Assembly: GCF_022179525.1 (NCBI RefSeq)
Contig: NZ_BPQX01000011.1
Span: 124,001 to 188,000, forward strand
DNA length: 64,000 bases
Source: Methylobacterium persicinum
GTDB lineage: Bacteria; Pseudomonadota; Alphaproteobacteria; Rhizobiales; Beijerinckiaceae
Reading direction: 5' to 3'
Below, piece by piece: positions 9,501-17,441 of the stretch. The first letter of the stretch is position 1. Each line of letters begins with the position of its first letter. The notes under the pieces are model-generated. The model worked only from the letters and a program-made list of their open reading frames with translations. It had not been told where the DNA came from and searched no databases. The translations under genes and the position numbers were made by a program.

Positions 9501-9859
9501 TCCTGCTTGACCTGGGACAGGCGCTCGGCGACCTGCTGGCGGGCGAAGTAGATGTCGAGCTTCTCCGCGAAGACCGCGGTGACCTGCGAGAAGCCATTTC
9601 GCGATAAGGACCGGGTGTATTCGAGGCCCTTGATCCCGGCGAGCGCGGTCTCGACCGGGTAGGTGACCTGCTTCTCGATGTCGATTGGCGAGAGCGAGGG
9701 CGCGACCGTGTTGATCTGCACCTGGTTGTTGGTGATGTCGGGGACCGCGTCGATGGGCAGCTTGGTCAGGGCGTAGCCGCCGAAGCCGGCGGCCAGCAGC
9801 GACAGCAGCAGCACCAGCCAGCGCTGGTGGACCGAGAAGTCGAGGATGCGGGAGATCAT
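6599..9859 (-). CDS. czcA: Heavy-metal efflux RND pump, CzcA family (HME1-like)
   Basis: Inner-membrane proton/metal antiporter of a tripartite pump. At 1086 residues it is full length: TM1 near the N-terminus, a large periplasmic loop, TM2-6, a second loop and TM7-12. The TM4 signature reads DFGLIVDGAVIITEN, matching the DFGxxxDGAV motif of the CzcA (Zn/Co/Cd) subclass, so the proton-relay acidic residues are present. It is 14 bp downstream of the adaptor gene. No outer-membrane partner is adjacent; the tolC-like gene at 1062-2759 is the nearest candidate. Specificity is inferred from the signature only. Confidence 0.93.
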   Translation of the reverse strand: MISRILDFSVHQRWLVLLLSLLAAGFGGYALTKLPIDAVPDITNNQVQINTVAPSLSPIDIEKQVTYPVETALAGIKGLEYTRSLSRNGFSQVTAVFAEKLDIYFARQQVAERLSQVKQDLPPDAEPRMGPISTGLGEIYMWSIHYAKPDERTVSPAGKPGWQPDGSYLTPEGQRLRTELERAAYLRTVQDWIIRPQIKTVPGVAGVDGIGGFEKQYHVQPDPTKLTALDLSFSDVARALEANNANQGARYLEDNGEGYVVRAAGRLESMGEIENVLVTTRGGVPVRIKDIAEVRIGRDLRTGSASEDGQEVVVGTALMLIGENSRTVAAAVDAKMTEIRKSLPPGVEVQTVLNRTLLVEATIRTVAKNLAEGAALVIVILFLLLGNIRAAIITALVIPVAMLMTMTGMVEAKISANLMSLGALDFGLIVDGAVIITENALRHLAEKQHGLGRTLDTEERLATVRASAEEMIKPSLYGQAIIILVYVPLLTFTGVEGKMFEPMALTVIIALAAAFVLSLTFVPALIAIVITGRVTEKDNVIIRALKWAYRPVLAGAVRAPMVFIVAALLLLAGAGLLFTRLGAEFIPTLDEKSIAMNALRIPSTSLSQSQAMQLKIEQAIRRFPQVAYVFSKTGTAEVASDPMPQNSSDTFVILKPQEEWPDPDLSKAELQEKIEKAVGALAGNVFEFSQPIQLRFNELLAGARGDLAVKVFGEEFGPMTKAADQIAEILRGIDGAEDVKVEQTAGLPFLEIKINKAEAARLGLSTGAVQEVIGAAIGGKDAGLVFEGDRRFPIVVRLSDKVRENREALENIPVPLPPGPNGRAASVLLKQVASFSVAEGPNQVSRENGRRRVVVTANVRGRDIGSLVAEAQAKVASQVRLPSGYDVTWGGQFENLASARKRLMIVVPVCFALIFLLLYSALGSPRDALLVFSAVPLALTGGIAALWLRGMPFSVPAAVGFIALSGVAVLNGLVMLTFIKQLVAEGRPRREAILEGAMTRLRPVAMTALVASLGFVPMALATETGAEVQRPLATVVIGGLISATLLTLVVLPALYARFGGEEVARSPRRAEEASAGARARLRQAAE

Positions 9860-9873
9860 GGGCGGGCTCTCGC

Positions 9874-11223
9874 TCAGTCGTTGTCGCCGGTCGCGGCCTT
9901 GCCGAGCTCAGCCTTGAGGAGGAAGGAGTTGGCGACCGCGATCTCGTCGCCCGGCCTCAGGCCCGAGACGACCTCGTAAGCATCGTCGTCGGAGCGCCCG
10001 AGCTCGATCTCGCGCTTCTCGAAACCGGTGGCCGTGCGCACGAAGACGACCTTCTCGCCGGCGACGGTCTGGATCGCGGCCTTCGGAACCCGCACCTTGA
10101 CCGCATCCTGGCCGACCTCGACCTCGGCGGTGACGAAGGTTCCGGGCCGCCAGGCCATGTCCCGGTTCGGCAGCCCGACGATGACGCGGGCGGAGCGTGT
10201 GTCCGGGTTCAGGATCGGGCTGACGAAGATCACCTTGCCTTCGGCCTGCTTGTCGGCGTCGCCCTGGCTCGGGGTGACCAGGACCCGCGCGCCTTCCTTG
10301 ACCTTGGCCAGTTCGGTGGTTGGCACCGCCAGTTCGATCCAGACGGTGGACAGGTCTGCGACCGTATACAGGTCGTCCGGGTCGCCCTGACCGCCGACGT
10401 CGGTGCCGAGGTCGACCTTGCGCTCAACCACGCGCCCGCTCAGCGGTGAGCGCAATTCGTAGCGGCGCAGCGTCGAGGTGTTGGGCGTGGTCTCGTCCCG
10501 TTTGGCCGCGCTCGCCACCTCGGCGGCGTTGAGGCCGAGGGCGGAGAGCTTCTGCCGGGCGAGGTCGACGCGAAGCTGCGCCTCCGAATAGACGGCCTTG
10601 GCATTGAGGAAGGCCGATTCGGCCGAGATGCGCTTTTCCCAAAGCGCCTGCTGCCGATCGAAATTGGTCTTCTCAAGCTCTGCCTTCACTGAGGCGGTGA
10701 GATACTCGCTCTTGGCGTCCGCGACCTCGCGGCTGTCGAGCACCGCGACGACCTCACCCTTCACAACCTCCTCGCCCAGGCGCTTGCGCATCTCGGCCAC
10801 AATCCCGACCACGCGCGCGGGCACCCGGGCGATCCGGTCGGCGTCCGGCGCGATGGTGCCGGGAACGAGAAGGTGGCGCGCGAGCGTGCCCCCCTCCACC
10901 GTCACGACCGTGATGTCCTGCCCGGAAACCTGCTCGGGCTGCATCTTGATCACGGTCGGCTCGGCCTCTCCCCCACCCTCCCCGTGCGGATGCTTGGCGG
11001 TCGCAGGCCCGGTCTCCGGCTTCGCCCCTCGCGGGCGGGGATGCTCGCCCGCGGGCTCCGGGACGTCGGTCTCGGAGGAGGGCTGACCGGCGGCGGGCGC
11101 CGGGTGGATCCTCGGGACCCCGACCGAGGCGAGGGCGTCCTGGACGAATTCGGACACGCGGGGAACGGCACCGCCGATGGCGATGCCGGTGGCCAGGATG
11201 ACCACGGACAGGAGAATGCGCAT
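9874..11223 (-). CDS. czcB: RND efflux periplasmic adaptor, CzcB family
   Basis: Membrane-fusion protein linking CzcA to the outer-membrane channel. I chose the ATG at 11223 (MRILLSVVILATGIAIGGAV), which starts directly with the membrane anchor; an ATG 69 bp upstream adds an Arg-rich stretch. After the anchor comes a disordered segment with HPHGEGGGE. Then follow the beta-barrel/lipoyl half-motifs (PARVVGIVAEMRKRLGEEV, SPLSGRVVERKVDLGTDVGG), a coiled-coil hairpin between them and the C-terminal membrane-proximal domain. At ~449 residues it is slightly longer than average for the family. It forms an operon with czcA. Confidence 0.92.
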   Translation of the reverse strand: MRILLSVVILATGIAIGGAVPRVSEFVQDALASVGVPRIHPAPAAGQPSSETDVPEPAGEHPRPRGAKPETGPATAKHPHGEGGGEAEPTVIKMQPEQVSGQDITVVTVEGGTLARHLLVPGTIAPDADRIARVPARVVGIVAEMRKRLGEEVVKGEVVAVLDSREVADAKSEYLTASVKAELEKTNFDRQQALWEKRISAESAFLNAKAVYSEAQLRVDLARQKLSALGLNAAEVASAAKRDETTPNTSTLRRYELRSPLSGRVVERKVDLGTDVGGQGDPDDLYTVADLSTVWIELAVPTTELAKVKEGARVLVTPSQGDADKQAEGKVIFVSPILNPDTRSARVIVGLPNRDMAWRPGTFVTAEVEVGQDAVKVRVPKAAIQTVAGEKVVFVRTATGFEKREIELGRSDDDAYEVVSGLRPGDEIAVANSFLLKAELGKAATGDND

Positions 11224-11357
11224 TGAGCCTGACTCGACCGGGACGCCGCTTGCCCGCCTGCGCGGCGGTGACGGTCGATCCCGCATGTTCACGTAAGGTG
11301 ATCGACTGGCCCGGCGGATCGCCGGGCGGCCCGTGCCACCTCGGTGGCGCGGTCACC

Positions 11358-11732
11358 TCAGGCGCGAGGAGGCCTCGACAGCCGGTCCGGCCAGGTCGAC
11401 GCGAGCGCGCCGACGGACCGGGACCGGTTGGGCTGGGCAGCCGCCGCGGGCGCCGTCGCGGGAGCGGCGTCCGCGGTGATGGCCTGGTGGCAGCTGCAAT
11501 GCACGTGACAGGTCACGCCCGGATCGGACGTGTCGGTCGCGGAGCCGTCGGCCGGCGCGACCACCGAGAGTTCCGTCCCGGCAGGTGCCTTGCCGTGGTA
11601 CGCGAAATCGGCTGCCAGGCCCAGGTCGGGAGCGGCGATGAGCAGGACGAGCACGAGCGCGAGCAGGCGCAGGGCGGTCACCGACCAGCCACGCCCGGCG
11701 TCGAAGCTCTTCTGCCGCATCCCGAGGGTCAT
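11358..11732 (-). CDS. Small exported Cys/His protein upstream of czcBA
   Basis: The protein has a signal/anchor (LRLLALVLVLLIAAPDLGLA), then AYHGKAPAGTELSV and a CHVHCSCHQ cluster in a Pro/Ala-rich tail. Starts at 11732 or 11720 are both possible. It lies 134 bp upstream of czcB on the same strand and probably heads that operon. It is a layout paralogue of the protein at 2901-3287. The position and metal-ligand cluster recall CzcI (small exported protein at the head of czc operons), but overall similarity cannot be judged by eye. Confidence 0.55.
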   Translation of the reverse strand: MTLGMRQKSFDAGRGWSVTALRLLALVLVLLIAAPDLGLAADFAYHGKAPAGTELSVVAPADGSATDTSDPGVTCHVHCSCHQAITADAAPATAPAAAAQPNRSRSVGALASTWPDRLSRPPRA

Positions 11733-12200
11733 CCCCGTCCTTATGGCGATTCGAGGCCGCGGATACAATCGGGTTCGTCGCGGTGCGGCGTCGGATCCCA
11801 GGCGGTGTCTCCGTACGCCGCCCGCCAATCGTCGTCGCGACGATGAGAGACGTGGTGCCCGCGGCGGCCCTGGCCGCCGTCCGGCATCATGGCGGTCCCG
11901 CGGCCCGCAGGGCGGGCGTCATGGTTTCGGGAGGCCGGGTTCGCCGCGGCCTCGAACGGAGGCACCGCCGGCCGTGGCGGCATGCCCCGCTCCCGGCGGT
12001 ACCCTCACCGGCGGGCACCCCGGCGCCGGGCCGCGGGCGCACCGGCCGGACGCCGCCCCGGCTCGGGCCCGCGATGCGCTCACCAGGGCCGCCGGCGGGA
12101 CCCCGGGACGGATTGGCCGCGGGATGACCGAGGCGCGTCGACCGGACCCCGCCGGACGCCGCCCGTGGCCGAAGGGCGGAGGCGGCCCGGCCCCGGGGCC
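11733..12200. other. Gene-poor stretch between czc operon and XRE regulator
   Basis: No convincing gene. The longer open frames on both strands are Arg/Pro/Gly-rich and lack motifs. It presumably holds the promoter of the czc operon at its left end (around 11740-11850), but I could not fix a promoter there. Confidence 0.4.
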
Positions 12201-12674
12201 TCACGGGCGGTCGGAGGGCGCCTCGTTCTTGCGGGGCGAGCGCGACCTTCGGTCGAGCTCGGACCGCGCCATCCCCGTCACGACGCCCGTGGCCCCGTCC
12301 CCGTGCACGAAGCGGGCGCCCTGCCCTTCCAGGGCCTGCCGGAGCCGCAGGGCCAATCCCTCGCTGAGGTCGGAGAACGCGTTCTCGTAATCGTTGATGC
12401 TCTTCTTCGACACCATCGACAGCTCGCGCAGATCGGATTGCGAGAGCCCGAGGAGGGCGCGCGCCGCTTGGCACAGGTACCCCGGCACCGGTTTTTCCGG
12501 TGGATAAGCATTAACCTTCGGGAACAGCAGCAGGTCATGGTACGGCTCTCCGCATTGAAAAAGCTTTATACCAATGATATAATTCCATTCGATTTCAGAC
12601 GAGACGGTTTCGTGGCTGTCGGTGGACTTGGTGTCCGCGGACGGCTTCGGGCGTGCATGCTGGGGGTCTGCCAT
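12201..12674 (-). CDS. XRE-like HTH protein
   Basis: The central part (VPGYLCQAARALLGLSQSDL, then ELSMVSKKSINDYEN) is a Cro/CI-type helix-turn-helix of the short alphaproteobacterial form ('qAARALLGwSQ..La...gvs...i..yE'). The following helix LRQALEGQGARFV is also typical, and a short basic tail ends the protein. The only in-frame ATG before the HTH is at 12674, overlapping the divergent gene's ATG by two bases. The 5' part of the frame crosses a strong plus-strand promoter, so the real start may be downstream at a non-standard codon. Likely local regulator of the divergent gene. Confidence 0.65.
   Translation of the reverse strand: MADPQHARPKPSADTKSTDSHETVSSEIEWNYIIGIKLFQCGEPYHDLLLFPKVNAYPPEKPVPGYLCQAARALLGLSQSDLRELSMVSKKSINDYENAFSDLSEGLALRLRQALEGQGARFVHGDGATGVVTGMARSELDRRSRSPRKNEAPSDRP
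12555..12583 (+). promoter_or_regulatory. Near-consensus sigma-70 promoter
   Basis: TTGAAA, a 17-base spacer and TATAAT, inside an AT-rich island that stands out from the surrounding DNA. It points to the ParA-like gene, whose ATG is ~90 bases beyond the -10 box. Such a perfect -10 is rare in this GC-rich window. It lies inside the apparent 5' coding part of the opposing XRE gene, whose product could repress it. Confidence 0.75.
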
Positions 12675-13713
12675 GATCGCTGCGTTCTTCGGTGCCGACG
12701 GACGTTCCGTGAGTGCCCATGCTGTCCTCGTGGCGACGCTCGCCGCCGCCGCCGGGCGGCCGGCGACGCTGGCGCGGATCACCCGGCCGGCCGAGCCGCG
12801 GCTGCCTCGCGGCACGAGGTTGCCGGACGCCGTCCGCGTTGTCGAGCTTCAGGCCGCCTCGGCCGAGGCGGCGGTGCAGGCCGCCTGTGAGGCCGCGACG
12901 GCCCGGGACCGCGAAGGCTGGCTGATCCTCGACCTGCCCGCCGAGTGCCTCGCCGCGCCGTCCCTGCGCGCGCATCTCGACGCGGCCGTTCTGCCGGTCG
13001 GCCCCACGCCGCTCGACGAACACTTCGCGGCCGCCGTGCTGGGCGACCCGCGCCTCGTGCCCCCCGTTCAGGCCGGGCCCCCGGCCCCGGTCTGGCTGCT
13101 CGGCTGCGGCCGCTCCGGCGGCGAGCCCGCCGTGGCGCGCTTCGAGCGCTCGATGCGCGCGGCGGTCCGAACCGGCGCTCCCGACGCGGCCGATGCGATC
13201 CGGGCCTTGCCGGTCGCGCTGCCGCGCCTCGGCCCGTCCGACGCCGCCGGCCTCGTCGTGGGCACCCTCACGTCCCGGCTCCTCTGCCAGGGCCTCCACC
13301 TCATCGCCGCCATCGAGGCCGCCGCCCGGCACCCCTCCGCCGCCCCGTTGCGACGGCAGGACCTGGCCGAGAGCCTCGGCCCGGCGCCGTCCGCCGGCGG
13401 CGGCGCGGACCACCGCGACACGGGCGAGCGCCTCCGCGACCTCGCCGAGGCGCTGGAGGCCATCGAAGAGGGCGCGGGGCCGTCGCCGCAGGACCTGGCG
13501 GACGCGCCCCTGCTGGAGGATTGGGACGTCGGGCTCCGGGCCGTGAGGGCCTTGACCGGCGTCGTCTCGGGGCACCCCGACTTCCCCCGGCCGTGCCGGA
13601 TCAGGACCTCCGAGGTCTACGCCTCGGACGGGCGGACCTGGGTCCGGACCTATTCCCGCTGGTACAGGCTCGGGAGAGCGGTCGGCGACACGGCGCCCAC
13701 GACCCTGCAATAG
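12673..13713 (+). CDS. ParA-like protein lacking the Walker A motif, with C-terminal extra domain
   Basis: From the ATG at 12673 the N-terminus reads MIAAFFGADGRSVSAHAVLV, aligning by eye with the first strand and helix of ParA/MinD ATPases. The KGGxGKT loop is replaced by GADGRSVSA. A Walker-B-like strand GWLILDLPAE, then AAVLPVGPTPLDEHFAA and VWLLGCGRSGG, keep the ParA order. The C-terminal ~60 residues (LADAPLLEDW, GHPDFPRPCRIRTSEV, WVRTYSRWYRLGR) look like a separate small domain; I recall similar sequences as the uncharacterised DUF6634, unverified. Nucleotide binding is doubtful. A GGGGGT precedes the ATG. It is followed by two metallophosphoesterase genes on the same strand. Confidence 0.6.
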   Translation: MIAAFFGADGRSVSAHAVLVATLAAAAGRPATLARITRPAEPRLPRGTRLPDAVRVVELQAASAEAAVQAACEAATARDREGWLILDLPAECLAAPSLRAHLDAAVLPVGPTPLDEHFAAAVLGDPRLVPPVQAGPPAPVWLLGCGRSGGEPAVARFERSMRAAVRTGAPDAADAIRALPVALPRLGPSDAAGLVVGTLTSRLLCQGLHLIAAIEAAARHPSAAPLRRQDLAESLGPAPSAGGGADHRDTGERLRDLAEALEAIEEGAGPSPQDLADAPLLEDWDVGLRAVRALTGVVSGHPDFPRPCRIRTSEVYASDGRTWVRTYSRWYRLGRAVGDTAPTTLQ

Positions 13714-13939
13714 GCCGGCCCCGGCCGACGGCGCGACGCCGCGGCAGACCGGGCTGCGGATCACCCCCGCCTGACGGCGGGAGGCACCGCCCTCCCCCGG
13801 ACCGTGCGCCGTCGGCCTCGCTGTCGGCCGGGAGCCGGCCGGCGTGGCCACGCCCGGTCGCGGCCGGCGCGCCAGCGTCCGCCGCCCACCCCCGCCGTGC
13901 GCCGGAGGCGCACCCTCCCCTCGCCTGGAGCCGCCGCCC

Positions 13940-15274
13940 ATGACGGAGTCCCCGACTTGCCCCGCCGGACAGGGGCACGCCGCCCCTGCCGGCGCCCGCC
14001 GCGCCACCGGCCCGGACGTCCGGGCGCGGCAAGGCCCGGCCATCCTCCGCCTCTGGCGCGTGGTGCCCGCGACCGGGCTCCGGCCGGCCACGGCCGAGGC
14101 GCTGCTGGCCACGCTCCGGACCTGCGCGCCGCCCACCCGCCATCGCTCCTGGGGCGAGGCCCTCGACGGCGACGCCGCCGCCCTGACCCGCGTCGCGGTC
14201 ACGGTCCTGCGGGTCTGCGGCCCGGAGAGCCGCCTGACGGACCTCGTCGCGAGCGCGCTCCTCGCGCAGGCGCTGCGGGGCGAGCCGGCCGCCGCGGCGC
14301 TGCTCGCGCACGCCCTGCGCCGGCTCGGCGAGCGTCGCCCGGGCGAGCCCCACCTCGCCCGGCTCGCCGCGTCCTGGGACGCCTGGGCGCCCCCGCCCGG
14401 GGACCGAGCACCGGGGGCCGCCGCGGGCGCTCCCGCCCGCGCCGCGCCGGAAGGGCGCGGCGACCGGTCCCGTCCCCCCGCCGGAAAGGAACGCGGCTTG
14501 CGCCTCTGGATCCTGTCTGACCTGCACCGCGACGTCGGCCTGCCCTGGACGCCCGCCGAGATCCCGGACGCCGACGTGGCGGTCGTGGCCGGCGACGTTC
14601 GGGAGGGCCTGGTCGAGAGCGTCACCTGGCTCGCGCACGTCATCCGCCCGCACATGCCGGTGGTGTGCGTGGCCGGGAACCATGAATTCTATCGGCGGAC
14701 CTTCGTCGAGGAGCTCGCGCGCGGGCGGGCGGTCGCCGCGAACCTCGGCGTGCACCTGCTGGAGGACGACACCGTCGTGATCGGCGGCGTCCCCTTCTCG
14801 GGATGCACGCTCTGGACCGACTACGACCTCGACGGCCCCGACCTGCGCGCCGCCTCCATGGAGGATGCCCGCCGGGGCATGAACGACCATCGGCTGATCA
14901 GCTTCCAGACCAAGCCCCGGTGGATGCGCTTCCGGCCGGAGGAGGCGCTCGCCGTCCACCGGGTCTCGCGGGCCTACCTGGAGGGCGCACTGGCCGCTCC
15001 CGCGGCCGCGCCGCGTCGGCCGCACGTCGTGGTGACCCACCACGCGCCGAGCGCCCGCTCCGTCGCGCCCGCCTTCCGAGGCAAGCCCCTCAACCCGGCT
15101 TTCGCCTCGCGGCTCGACGCCTTCGTCGAGCAAGCCGGCCCGACCCTCTGGGTGCACGGCCACACCCACGCGTCGATGGACTACCGGCTCGGCGAGACGC
15201 GGGTGCTCTGCAATCCGAAGGGCTACGGCGGCGAGAATCCCGCCTTCGACCCGGCCCTGGTCGTGGAGGTCTGA
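13940..15274 (+). CDS. Calcineurin-like metallophosphoesterase with N-terminal helical domain
   Basis: ATG at 13940 is preceded by GGAG. The first ~150 residues form an uncharacterised helical region (RLWRVVPATGLRPATAEAL...). From about residue 187 a metallophosphoesterase domain has all expected blocks: LSDLHRD, VVAGDV, GNHEFY, THHAPS and HGHTHASMDY, ending in CNPKGYG. These supply the two-metal ligands and the catalytic His, so the enzyme should be active. The substrate is unknown; this single-domain type acts on small phosphodiesters or nucleotides. It starts 226 bp after the ParA-like gene and is followed by a degenerate paralogue. Confidence 0.85.
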   Translation: MTESPTCPAGQGHAAPAGARRATGPDVRARQGPAILRLWRVVPATGLRPATAEALLATLRTCAPPTRHRSWGEALDGDAAALTRVAVTVLRVCGPESRLTDLVASALLAQALRGEPAAAALLAHALRRLGERRPGEPHLARLAASWDAWAPPPGDRAPGAAAGAPARAAPEGRGDRSRPPAGKERGLRLWILSDLHRDVGLPWTPAEIPDADVAVVAGDVREGLVESVTWLAHVIRPHMPVVCVAGNHEFYRRTFVEELARGRAVAANLGVHLLEDDTVVIGGVPFSGCTLWTDYDLDGPDLRAASMEDARRGMNDHRLISFQTKPRWMRFRPEEALAVHRVSRAYLEGALAAPAAAPRRPHVVVTHHAPSARSVAPAFRGKPLNPAFASRLDAFVEQAGPTLWVHGHTHASMDYRLGETRVLCNPKGYGGENPAFDPALVVEV

Positions 15275-15377
15275 CGCCGCCAAGCCCGCGGATCGACGGC
15301 GGTTCCGCATGCCCCGCGTCCGGCGGGCGCGCCGCCCTGCCCCCGCGCGTCCTTCACCCCCTTTCCCCGGGAGCCCG

Positions 15378-16757
15378 ATGACGAAGATCCCGCCCAACCT
15401 CGCGCGCCCGGTCGTCCCGAGGCGGCTTCCGCGCGGCCTGTGCGCGGGACCTGTCCCGGAGGGGCGCGACGCTGCCTCGCCGCGCCGGCTCGCGGCCGAT
15501 GCGGCGGCCGCGTCGGCGCTCGGCACGGTCGGCACGGCGCGGGCCTCGAACCCCGAGGCCCCGGAATTCCCGCGGCCGGCGCCGGTTCTGCCGCCCCCGG
15601 ACGGCGTCGCGATCCAGGCGTTGCGCCGACGCGGCGGCTTGGTCCGCCGGTCGCGCCCGGCTGCCGAGGCCGTGCCGCGCGTGCGGGAGCGCGGCCGGGG
15701 GTCGCTCGGGACGAGCCCGCTGACGGCGCCGCCCCCTGCGCCCGCGCTGGAAACGCCCCCGCGGGGCCGGCCGGGCCCGCTCCCCGCGCGCCCGCCGTTG
15801 CCGGTGGGCCCCGGGCACGCCGGTCGGGCACCGGAGACCGCGCGCGGGCCCGGCGGCGGCGGGACGCCCGCGGGGATGCGCCTGTGGATCCTCTCGGACC
15901 TGCGGGTCGATCGGGCGCCCTACGAGCTTCCGCACCCTCTGCCGGAGTTCGACGCGCTGCTCGTCGCCGGCGACGTCTGCACCGGCATCGAGGCCGCGTT
16001 GGCTTGGCTCGCCCGGGCGCTGGACGGGCGCCAGGGAAGCCGGCCCGTGGTGATGGTGCCGGGCAACGCGGAGTACTGGTCCGACGTCCCCATGGTCGAG
16101 GCGCTCGCCCGGGGCCGCGCCCTGGCGCGGGAGCTCGGTCTCCATCTCCTCTCGGACGCCTGCGTACGCCTCGACGACGGCCACGGCCGCGGCGTGCACG
16201 TGGTCGGCGCAACCTTGTGGACGGACTGGGCCCTGCATGGGCCGGCCCGCGCCCGCCTCGCGCGAGGGTATGCCCGGCATCACTGGCCGGATGCCCGCCG
16301 CATCCGCCTGCGCGCCGGCCGTGACTGGTCGCCACCGGACGCCGCCGGGGCCCACGCCCGCTCGCGCGCCTACCTGGAGGACGCGCTCGGCTCCATCGCC
16401 TACCAGGAGGTCGGCTTCCGGGCGACCGCGACGTCCGTCGTCACCGGCGTCGCGCGCGGGGACCGCGCCGTGGTGTTGACCCACCATGCCCCGTCGCGCC
16501 GCTCCCTGGCCGCGGATTGGCCCGGCTGGCTCGGCGACGAGTGGGTCGCCGCCGCCCTCGTCTCCGACCTCGAACCGCTGATGAGCGGCTGGGGCGCCCC
16601 GAGCCTCTGGGTCCACGGTCACGTCCCGAGCCGCGCCGACTACAGGCTGGGCCGGACCCGCGTCGTGGCGAACCCCACACCGGGGCGGTACCGGGGCCCA
16701 TCAGCACGGCCTGACGGCCGCGGTTGCCATGCGGGCCCCACCCGAGCTCCCACGTGA
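15378..16757 (+). CDS. Degenerate metallophosphoesterase paralogue
   Basis: It shares blocks with the preceding gene (LWILSDL, VAGDV, ALARGRALARELGLHLL, TLWTDW, THHAPSRRSL, SLWVHGH). Metal-ligand positions are changed: SDLH becomes SDLR, GNHE becomes GNAE, and GHTH becomes GHVP. The catalytic GNH histidine is therefore missing, and the protein is likely inactive or altered. The first ~165 residues are disordered Pro/Arg/Ala-rich with no counterpart in the first copy. The start at 15378 follows GGGAG. It is an intact frame, so it may be kept for a binding or regulatory role rather than being simple decay. Confidence 0.75.
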   Translation: MTKIPPNLARPVVPRRLPRGLCAGPVPEGRDAASPRRLAADAAAASALGTVGTARASNPEAPEFPRPAPVLPPPDGVAIQALRRRGGLVRRSRPAAEAVPRVRERGRGSLGTSPLTAPPPAPALETPPRGRPGPLPARPPLPVGPGHAGRAPETARGPGGGGTPAGMRLWILSDLRVDRAPYELPHPLPEFDALLVAGDVCTGIEAALAWLARALDGRQGSRPVVMVPGNAEYWSDVPMVEALARGRALARELGLHLLSDACVRLDDGHGRGVHVVGATLWTDWALHGPARARLARGYARHHWPDARRIRLRAGRDWSPPDAAGAHARSRAYLEDALGSIAYQEVGFRATATSVVTGVARGDRAVVLTHHAPSRRSLAADWPGWLGDEWVAAALVSDLEPLMSGWGAPSLWVHGHVPSRADYRLGRTRVVANPTPGRYRGPSARPDGRGCHAGPTRAPT

Positions 16758-16920
16758 GCCCGGCTCCCCTACACCGGTTCCGGCGCCATCGGCCGACAGG
16801 ATCCGGCGTGGTCACCCGATGACGGGACGGGCGCCCGCCCGGGCCGGAACCGCGGCGCCCGGGTTCCGGGTTGCGGCCCGGGACCCGCCACGTGGGCCCA
16901 TGCCCGGTCGGTGGCTACGG

Positions 16921-17322
16921 CTAGCAAGAGCCGCCGCCGCACCCGATCTCCGTGCAGGCCACCACGCCCCGGGCGGTGTCGGCCACGAGCTCCTCGGTGA
17001 GGCGTAGCAGGCTCTCGACGCGCGGGTCGCTGAGGCGGTAGCGCACGAAGCGCCCCTCCTGCTCGCGCAGGACCAGCCCGCAATCGTACAGGCAGCCCAG
17101 GTGGTTCGAGACGTTCGACTGCGTCAGCCCCGTGGCCTGCACGATCTCCGACACGCTCAGCGCCCCGGGGCGCAGCGCCTCCAGGATGACGAGGCGCGAG
17201 GGATCGGACAGGCCGCGGCAGAGCTTGGCCATGTGTTCGGCCTTCCGGCGCAGGGCCGCCGGCGCAGCGCTGCGCTGGGGTCGAGCACGCCGCCCGGGCA
17301 GGAGGGTCTGGTCTTCAGCCAT
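16921..17322 (-). CDS. ArsR-family metal sensor, CmtR-like
   Basis: A winged-helix repressor. The recognition helix region LTQSNVSNHLGCLYDCGLV matches Mycobacterium CmtR (LTRSNVSNHLSCLRGCGLV), including the i/i+4 cysteines (C77, C81) that bind Cd/Pb with a C-terminal cysteine. The C-terminus here has CTEIGCGGGSC, which could supply the third ligand. At 133 residues the N-terminus is longer than CmtR; a start at M31 is also possible. It is the last gene of a long minus-strand array and has its own operator-like site just upstream (17336-17349). Confidence 0.88.
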   Translation of the reverse strand: MAEDQTLLPGRRARPQRSAAPAALRRKAEHMAKLCRGLSDPSRLVILEALRPGALSVSEIVQATGLTQSNVSNHLGCLYDCGLVLREQEGRFVRYRLSDPRVESLLRLTEELVADTARGVVACTEIGCGGGSC

Positions 17323-17335
17323 GCTTGGACATCGT

Positions 17336-17349
17336 CATTCGCTGATATG
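17336..17349 (-). promoter_or_regulatory. Probable CmtR-like operator
   Basis: On the minus strand it reads CATATCAGCGAATG, 14 bases upstream of the cmtR-like ATG. It matches 12 of 14 bases of CATATCAGCACATG at 24964-24977 in front of the dsbA-headed operon. Shared spacing before two genes of the same array suggests autoregulation and co-regulation. Confidence 0.6.
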
Positions 17350-17441
17350 TGGCGCGACGCCTCTCGATCCCCAGCCCGGCCAGCCCGTGCGGCGCGTCGA
17401 TGCCGGGTCTCCACCATGTGGAGCCGCACAAGCGCGCCTCG

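Noticed and set aside
6383-9607. 1074-codon open frame antisense to czcA
   Set aside because: It mirrors czcA codons; the product is rich in His/Asp/Arg/Gly with no domain. Long antisense frames are expected at this GC content.
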